Shown here piece after piece: positions 5,838 through 9,788 of a stretch of 9,788 nt of DNA. Made by a program: the position numbers and the translations under genes. The stretch lies in assembly GCA_005776735.1 (NCBI GenBank), contig SXOM01000613.1, forward strand, positions 1 to 9,788. Direction: 5' to 3'. This DNA is from Pseudomonadota bacterium. GTDB lineage: Bacteria; Myxococcota_A; UBA796; SXON01. Below the pieces are notes generated by a model. It searched no databases. It was not told the DNA's origin and saw nothing but the letters and a program-made list of their open reading frames with translations. Numbering within the stretch: the stretch's first letter is position 1; the number at the start of each line of letters is the position of its first letter.

Positions 5838-7533
5838 GGGGACTCCGGGCCCCGGCTAGTATCAGCCTCGACACGCGCTCGTGCGCCCACACCGGTCGGA
5901 TGGTGTGGTCGACGCCCGGTAGAATGGTGAGGGAGGGGCGTTGGTCCTCGGGAACGTGGGCCGCGAGGTACTCCACGCTCGGGTCGCCGGCGCTCGACAC
6001 CAGGCACACCTCGGTGCCGCGCGTCCGGATCTGGCGGAACAGGCGGGCCACGTCGTCGGGGGGCGGCTCGCCGCGCAGCCGCGCGCGAGCATCGTCCAGG
6101 CGGAGTCGGGCCTTGTCGACCATCGCCCGCGCCAGCGCCCTGGCGTCGATGCGCCCGGTCAACAGCCGCTTCCAGCGCCGGGCGTCGAAGAGGGAGCGCC
6201 CGATCTGGCTGGTCATCCCGTGCGCGCGCGCTTCGTCGTTCCACACGAACGCGAGCCCGTTGAACAGCACCGCCCGCCGCACGTCGCGCCGCGCCGCGAC
6301 CTGGGCGCCGAGGAAGGCGCCGGAGCACAGCCCGACCACGTCGACGCTCCCGGCCCCGAGCCCACGCACCGCCTCCCACGCGACCAGCGCGTCCTCGACG
6401 GAGTCCTCGCTGTACATCTCCTCGAGGTCGTGGTGCGGCACGTCGACCCCGGCGCTGTCGCCCACGCTGCGCACGTCCAGGCGCAACGAAGGGTGCCCGG
6501 CGGCGGCGAGCGCGCGGGCGGTCTCGGTCCACAACCGGTTGGGGCCCGACCGCCGCACCCCGCCTGCGTTGTAGAAGACCGTCCACGTCGCCCCCGGCGC
6601 CGCGCCGCCCGCCGGCTCGCACACCACGCCCACCAGCTCGCCGGCGCCGCCCGGGGCCGACCACACCCGCTCGGTGGCCCCCGCCGGGAGCACCAGCGCC
6701 GGCCGACCCGAGGCCGCCAGGAGGCTCACCCGCCCGGCGGCCCGGGCGGTGAACCATGCGGTGAGCTCGTCGCGGACGGCGTCGGCGAGGCGCGAGCGGT
6801 ACGGGTCTTCGAGGACGTCGGTGAGCCCGGTCGTGGTGCTGACCTGCACCTGCACGCCCGCCGCTTCGGCCGCGGCGACCCACTCGGGCGCCGGCGGCGA
6901 GCCGTCGCGGCCGTGCACGCGCAGGTGATCGAGCGGCGCGCCGAGGCGCGCGGTCCCCACGAGGCCCTCCATGGCGCGGACCACCCCCGGCGGGTGGTAG
7001 AAGCCCCCCGCTTCGAGCGCCCCGTCGGGGAGCGGGGCCGCGTCGACCGGGGGCGCGGCGAACGCGCGGGCCGCGAGCTTGTGGAAGGTGCGCTCCTCCC
7101 GCAACCACGCCTTCCCGGTCGGCGGGGTGCCCCACAACGCGACGGCGTCGAGGCCGCCGGCGTCGATCGCCAAGAGTCCGCCCGCCCGGACGCCGAGGGC
7201 GGCCACCGTGTGCACGCCGCGGCGGCGCAGCTCGGCGGTCGCGGAGTGCACCGCCGCGAGCCGGCGCGGGTGCAGGTCGTCGTCCCGGACGCTCCCGGCG
7301 GCATCGCCGAGCCCCGGCCAGTCCAGGCGCAGGACCACGCACCCGGCGCGCGCCAGGGCGGTTGCCAGGCCGCGCAGCGGCCGGTACGCGGAGGTGTCTT
7401 CGTAGCCGAGCGGCGGCAGGAGCAGGACGCCGACGTCGAGCACCTCGCCGACGGGCGCGGTCTCGACGACGAAGCTCTCGCCGAGCCAGTAGCGGGACCG
7501 GACCACGTCGGTCGTCGGGGGAGCGTCCTGCAT
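5827..7533 (-). CDS. Tandem two-domain alpha/beta-hydrolase with Cys nucleophile in the second domain
   Basis: The 568 residues hold two alpha/beta-hydrolase modules. In the first (about 1-270), VLLLPPLGYED (36-46) and LRLDWPGLGD (68-77) are typical, but the nucleophile elbow is GVRAG (114-118), with Arg116 where Ser should be, so it is probably inactive. In the second (about 295-568), YNAGG (321-325), LRLDVRSVGDS (350-360), the elbow GLCSG (401-405) with Cys403, Asp517 in SAGD and His543 in GVDHTI form a complete Cys-Asp-His triad. The elbow recalls the GxCxGA hydrolases of exosortase loci and S33-like hydrolases. A thioesterase or acyltransferase acting on the carrier-bound product is the likely job (inference). 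It is the first gene of the operon; its TGA lies within the carrier gene (11-nt overlap). The ATG has a loosely placed AGG 10 nt upstream. No signal peptide is visible. Confidence 0.8.
   Translation of the reverse strand: MQDAPPTTDVVRSRYWLGESFVVETAPVGEVLDVGVLLLPPLGYEDTSAYRPLRGLATALARAGCVVLRLDWPGLGDAAGSVRDDDLHPRRLAAVHSATAELRRRGVHTVAALGVRAGGLLAIDAGGLDAVALWGTPPTGKAWLREERTFHKLAARAFAAPPVDAAPLPDGALEAGGFYHPPGVVRAMEGLVGTARLGAPLDHLRVHGRDGSPPAPEWVAAAEAAGVQVQVSTTTGLTDVLEDPYRSRLADAVRDELTAWFTARAAGRVSLLAASGRPALVLPAGATERVWSAPGGAGELVGVVCEPAGGAAPGATWTVFYNAGGVRRSGPNRLWTETARALAAAGHPSLRLDVRSVGDSAGVDVPHHDLEEMYSEDSVEDALVAWEAVRGLGAGSVDVVGLCSGAFLGAQVAARRDVRRAVLFNGLAFVWNDEARAHGMTSQIGRSLFDARRWKRLLTGRIDARALARAMVDKARLRLDDARARLRGEPPPDDVARLFRQIRTRGTEVCLVSSAGDPSVEYLAAHVPEDQRPSLTILPGVDHTIRPVWAHERVSRLILAGARSPHAR
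5843..5846 (-). promoter_or_regulatory. Ribosome binding site of the carrier protein gene
   Basis: GGAG on the minus strand lies 5 nt before the ATG at 5837, within the 3' end of the hydrolase gene. It supports the start that gives an 82-residue carrier protein. Confidence 0.6.
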
Positions 7534-7553
7534 CCAGCGGTTACCTAACCCAC
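7534..7553. promoter_or_regulatory. 20-bp divergent gap with a central inverted repeat
   Basis: The gap between the operon's ATG and the propeller gene's GTG is only 20 bp. At its centre (7539-7550) is GGTTA-CC-TAACC, a perfect inverted repeat with 5-bp arms, followed at the right edge by CACGTG (7551-7556). Promoter elements for both directions must overlap the two coding starts, or the genes may be leaderless. The repeat could be an operator controlling both directions; it is short enough to be chance. Confidence 0.3.
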
Positions 7554-8525
7554 GTGCCTCGTTATCTCCTCACCGGCGGTCGCCAGCGGGTGTCGCGCCT
7601 GTTGCGCCGCGACGAGTGGACGTCGTTCGAGCGTGCCGTCCTCGTCGAGCTCGACACCGACACCGGCCGCGCGCGCACGGTCCTCGAGTACACCTCGCCG
7701 CGGGACGCTTGCCCCGACGAGGACCCGTCGATCCTGTTCAAGTCCGCGTCGTGGGACGGCGACGAGCTGTTGCTCTGCACCCAGACCGAGGTGCTGTTCG
7801 TCGATCCGGCGCAGGGCGTGGTCCGCCGCACGCTGAGCCTCCCGTGGTTCAACGACGTGCACCACGTCGCCCGCATCGACGGCCGCCTCCACGTCGTGAG
7901 CACCGGCCTGGACCTGGTGCTGGTGCTCGACGACGACGGCCGGGTGCTCGAGGAGCACACTGCCACCGGCGAGTCGCCCTGGCTGCGCTTCGACCGCGCC
8001 ACCGACTACCGCAAGATCCACACGACCAAGCCCCACCGTGCCCATCCGAACTACGTCTTCGCGGTCGACGGGCGTCGGTGGACGACCCGCTTCGAACCGC
8101 ACGACGCGCTGTGCCTCGACGACGGGTCCACCACCGAGGTCCTGGCCGACGCGCCGATCCACGACGGGGTGCTCGACGCCGAGGGTCTCTGGTTCACGGC
8201 GGTCAACGGCCGGGTGATGCAGGTCGAGCCCACCACCGGTCGCCTGCTCGCCCGCCACGACCTGAACCGGCACCAGCCCGACGGCACACCGCTCGGGTGG
8301 TGTCGCGGGATCCGGCGTGAACCGGACCGCGTGCTCGTGGGCTTCTCCCGCCTACGTCCGAGCTTGTTCGCCCAGAACCTGTCGTGGTTGCGGCCGGCGC
8401 TCAAGCGCCCGGAGCCGCTGCCGTGCCGCGTCACCGCCTACGACCGCGACTTCGGCCGCGTGCAGGCGAGCTGGGACCTCGAGCCGGCGGGCATGAGCGC
8501 GATCTTCTCGATCCTGCCGGCCTGA
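7554..8525 (+). CDS. Beta-propeller protein of unknown function with a His-rich set of blade motifs
   Basis: The 323 residues (GTG start, VPRYLLTGG) show repeated blade-like strands: SWDGDELLLCTQTEVLFVD (66-84), HHVARIDGRLHVVSTGLDLV (103-122), YVFAVDGRRWTT (167-178), HDGVLDAEGLWFTAVNGRV (203-221) and REPDRVLVGFSRL (255-267). This is the pattern of a six-bladed propeller. Histidines recur at equivalent blade positions (DVHH 101-104, IHTTKPHRAHP 155-165, EPHDAL 181-186, IHDG 202-205), suggesting a metal or catalytic centre in the channel. I do not recognise the exact family; lactonase-like or arylsulfotransferase-like propellers are alternatives. No signal peptide is present. There is no Shine-Dalgarno before GTG 7554; a second in-frame GTG at 7590 is an alternative start. 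It is divergent from the carrier-protein operon and may be co-regulated with it. Confidence 0.75.
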   Translation: MPRYLLTGGRQRVSRLLRRDEWTSFERAVLVELDTDTGRARTVLEYTSPRDACPDEDPSILFKSASWDGDELLLCTQTEVLFVDPAQGVVRRTLSLPWFNDVHHVARIDGRLHVVSTGLDLVLVLDDDGRVLEEHTATGESPWLRFDRATDYRKIHTTKPHRAHPNYVFAVDGRRWTTRFEPHDALCLDDGSTTEVLADAPIHDGVLDAEGLWFTAVNGRVMQVEPTTGRLLARHDLNRHQPDGTPLGWCRGIRREPDRVLVGFSRLRPSLFAQNLSWLRPALKRPEPLPCRVTAYDRDFGRVQASWDLEPAGMSAIFSILPA

Positions 8526-8533
8526 TCGGGCGC

Positions 8534-8579
8534 CGCGCCGCGACCCACCGGGCCTCGATTGGGGCCGGCGCGCGGCGCG
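8534..8579 (+). terminator. GC-rich hairpin after the propeller gene
   Basis: The arms at 8534-8542 (CGCGCCGCG) and 8571-8579 (CGCGGCGCG) are perfectly complementary. They begin 9 bp after the propeller stop and enclose a 28-nt loop with a smaller CCGG/CCGG pairing. There is no T-run, so termination by this structure is only a possibility. The rest of 8526-8655 shows nothing recognisable. Confidence 0.25.
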
Positions 8580-8655
8580 CGTTCATCGCAGCGCTGCTTC
8601 GAGGCGCGCGGCGAGCGCCGCCGCCGCGGATTCCGAGCGCTCCGCCCGAGGCCTG

Positions 8656-9053
8656 GGACGGCCGAGCAGGCAGGTCAGGGTCGAGTCGCACTTCGAGGGG
8701 CTCGCCGGCGACTTCTCCCAGCACGACTTTGGTATGGCTGACGCTCTACCTGTACCGGGATCGCGTCCGCATCGTTGCGGGCAGGCACGAGCGCACGCAT
8801 CCGCGGGGCCGCGGTCGCGAGGGGATCGAGGCCCACGCCCATGACCGCGCAGCCCGCCTCGCTGCGTCTGCGGAAAGCGTGGCAAGGCCTATCAGAAGCG
8901 GCAGGACCTGGTCCGGCTCGGCGACCCGCCCGTCCGGTTCATCAGTGGGCTCGTCCATCGGCGCCCCCGAGAGTGGTACGGCGACATCGATCGCCTCCAC
9001 GCGCTTCTCCAGGACGTCGGCCCCAACGCCCTTGTCCACGCGATCCGCGCGGC
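8656..9053 (+). pseudogene. istA: istA (IS21-type transposase) relic
   Basis: Three pieces of an IS21-type DDE transposase are visible. Frame 1 up to 8733 encodes VRVESHFEGLAGDFSQHDFG, the start of the catalytic core including its first Asp. At about 8734 the sequence jumps in frame 2 to WLTLYLYRDRVRIVAG (from 8735), which belongs to the C-terminal beta-barrel region, so most of the catalytic core is deleted. At about 8867-8871 one base is lost and frame 1 resumes with GKRGKAYQKRQDLVRLGDPP and then LVHRRPREWYGDIDRLHALL, the normal C-terminal helices. The whole N-terminal DNA-binding part is absent. The gene is clearly dead. Confidence 0.72.
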
Positions 9054-9300
9054 ATCCGCAAGCGCCCCGTCCTCTTCACCACCAACAAGTCCCCGCTCAC
9101 CCACTGGGGCGACGTCCTCCACGACCGCGACCTCGCCGACGCCATCGTCGATCGCACCCTCGAGCGCGGCCGCCTCATCCTCATGGACGGCCCCAGCTCC
9201 CGGACCAAACACCTCGACCTCGACGCCGCGTGTGCTCCGGGTGACGCTCCCGAACCGGCCAGCTTTTCAGGAACGGCTCCGGCGAAGTTTCAGGAACCAG
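9054..9300 (+). pseudogene. istB: istB (IS21 helper ATPase) C-terminal relic
   Basis: Frame 3 from 9054 encodes KRPVLFTTNKSPLTHWGDVL, then DLADAIVDRTLERG and GPSSRTKHLDLD. This is the sensor-1 and C-terminal part of the IstB AAA+ ATPase, with the TTNxxxxxWG signature. About 60 of roughly 250 residues are clear; a further ~23 residues to about 9300 may be the variable tail. The Walker A and B regions are missing. The fragment joins directly to the istA tail without the usual gene boundary, so a deletion removed the end of istA and most of istB. The frame stays open downstream to a TGA at 9618-9620, but that part has no coding look. Confidence 0.7.
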
Positions 9301-9623
9301 CACCGGGGCCCCGCCCGGCGTTTGGCCACCCGCCCAAAGCCGACCCGCGCCCCGGGTCGCCGGGGCTTGCCCGGCCTACGAATCGCTGCCGGCCGGCAGA
9401 CGCCGCCCCACGTGGGTCGCGCCAGAACATTTTTTCCCACCACTCCACTCCAAGTTTCCCGCGGCGTTTCGGGGTGGTCTCAGACCCGCCCGCGACACCG
9501 CCGCGAACGTCCGCAGCGGCCCCCAGGACGCCTCCAACGCCCCCCGGGGGTCTTCGCGCCCCTCCCAGGGGCGCCAGGACGCATCCTGGTGATGGGAATT
9601 GCGAGCAAACAGCGTTGTGATAG
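9301..9623. repeat. Hairpin-rich non-coding stretch before the HNH gene
   Basis: I see no gene in these ~320 bp. They contain a series of palindromes: CGACCCG/CGGGTCG (9341-9347 with 9353-9359), CTGCCGGCCGGCAG (9386-9399, perfect), CCCACGTGGG (9407-9416), CCCCCGGGGG (9541-9550), GCGCCCCT-CCC-AGGGGCGC (9556-9574) and immediately CAGGA-CGCA-TCCTG (9575-9588). CCAGGACGC occurs twice (9523-9531, 9574-9582). A T6 run is at 9430-9435. The structures may be terminators, element ends or the leader of the next gene. Confidence 0.45.
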
Positions 9624-9788
9624 ATGGACTTTATGCGAATCGAAGCCGCCACGAACCTCCATGCACGCCTCCTCGACAACCGCCGCGTCCACCGCCAGGC
9701 CGAGCCCGAGCTCGCGGTCCTGTGGGCCGAGCTGGCCGACCGCCGGCTCTACGCCGAGCTCGGCTACGCCTCGGTCTTCGACTACGCC
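9624..9788 (+). CDS. N-terminus of an HNH-endonuclease-type protein (cut by window end)
   Basis: Fifty-five codons are visible, starting with ATG at 9624 (MDFMRIEAAT); an in-frame ATG at 9633 is equally possible, and a TGA at 9618-9620 closes the frame upstream. The segment ELAVLWAELADRRLYAELGY followed by ASVFDYA matches the N-terminal helical signature (…LxxVdxRxLYxExGYxSxFxY…) of HNH-endonuclease proteins that are abundant and multicopy in myxobacteria. The HNH domain itself would lie beyond the window, so nuclease function is inferred from the family only. Codon use is strongly GC3, like its neighbours. No clear Shine-Dalgarno is visible. Confidence 0.62.
   Translation, partial: MDFMRIEAATNLHARLLDNRRVHRQAEPELAVLWAELADRRLYAELGYASVFDYA

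Larger units (their letters stand above)
8656..9300 (+). mobile_element. Decayed IS21-family insertion sequence remnant
   Basis: Fragments of both IS21 genes lie in the expected order (istA then istB) and orientation, but shrunk from about 2.3 kb to about 0.65 kb by internal deletions and frame changes. I could not find matching terminal inverted repeats, so the boundaries are approximate. It cannot transpose by itself. Confidence 0.7.

Noticed and set aside
4402..5859. Long plus-strand open frame opposite the flavoprotein and carrier genes.
   Set aside because: It is the antisense of genes with clear domain motifs and has no recognisable domain of its own.
5941..7548. Long plus-strand open frame opposite the double hydrolase.
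   Set aside because: It is His, Arg and Pro-rich antisense sequence without motifs, while the opposite frame has two hydrolase modules.
9541..9588. Possible CRISPR or tandem repeat array suggested by repeated palindromes.
   Set aside because: The palindromes differ in sequence and spacing, so there is no repeat-spacer pattern.
9290..9679. Minus-strand open frame of 129 codons in the non-coding stretch.
   Set aside because: Its sequence is Gly and Arg-rich and tracks the hairpins, has no motif, and overlaps the start of the HNH-type gene.

Overview
This high-GC window with dense, overlapping genes is probably from a soil or aquatic proteobacterium-like or myxobacterium-like (Myxococcota) chromosome. 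That guess rests on codon bias, the start of an HNH-endonuclease family common in myxobacteria, and an IS21-type relic. It is an inference, not a phylogenetic assignment.

Left and centre (88-7533, minus strand): six genes read 7533 -> 88 as one tightly packed operon. In order of transcription they are a two-domain alpha/beta-hydrolase, an 82-residue acyl carrier protein, an acyl-CoA-dehydrogenase-like flavoprotein, a stand-alone class II aminoacyl-tRNA-synthetase homologue of the amino acid:[carrier protein] ligase type, a DUF1839 protein, and a glycoside hydrolase family 2 (beta-mannosidase-like) protein. The five junctions are an 11-nt overlap, a 4-nt overlap (ATGA), a 2-nt gap, a 2-nt gap and a 4-nt overlap (ATGA), so the products are probably made together.

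The simplest reading is a small-molecule pathway. The ligase activates a small amino acid and loads it onto the carrier protein. The flavoprotein, which has no visible canonical catalytic Glu, modifies the tethered aminoacyl group. DUF1839, which looks papain-like with a Cys/His pair, or the Cys-nucleophile hydrolase, moves or releases it. The GH2 enzyme acts on a sugar or glycoside that may be the acceptor or a masked product. The ligase-carrier core is known chemistry; the end product and the roles of the other genes are not.

Divergent side: only 20 bp separate the operon from a plus-strand beta-propeller gene (7554-8525). An inverted repeat lies at the centre of that gap.

Right side: 8526-9300 holds a GC-rich hairpin and a decayed IS21-family element, with istA and istB fragments joined by internal deletions and frame changes. 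Then come about 320 bp of hairpin-rich non-coding DNA and the 5' end of an HNH-endonuclease-type gene running off the window.

Left edge: a plus-strand reading frame enters the window. Its C-terminal pattern resembles inositol-3-phosphate synthases, and it runs tail to tail into the GH2 gene.
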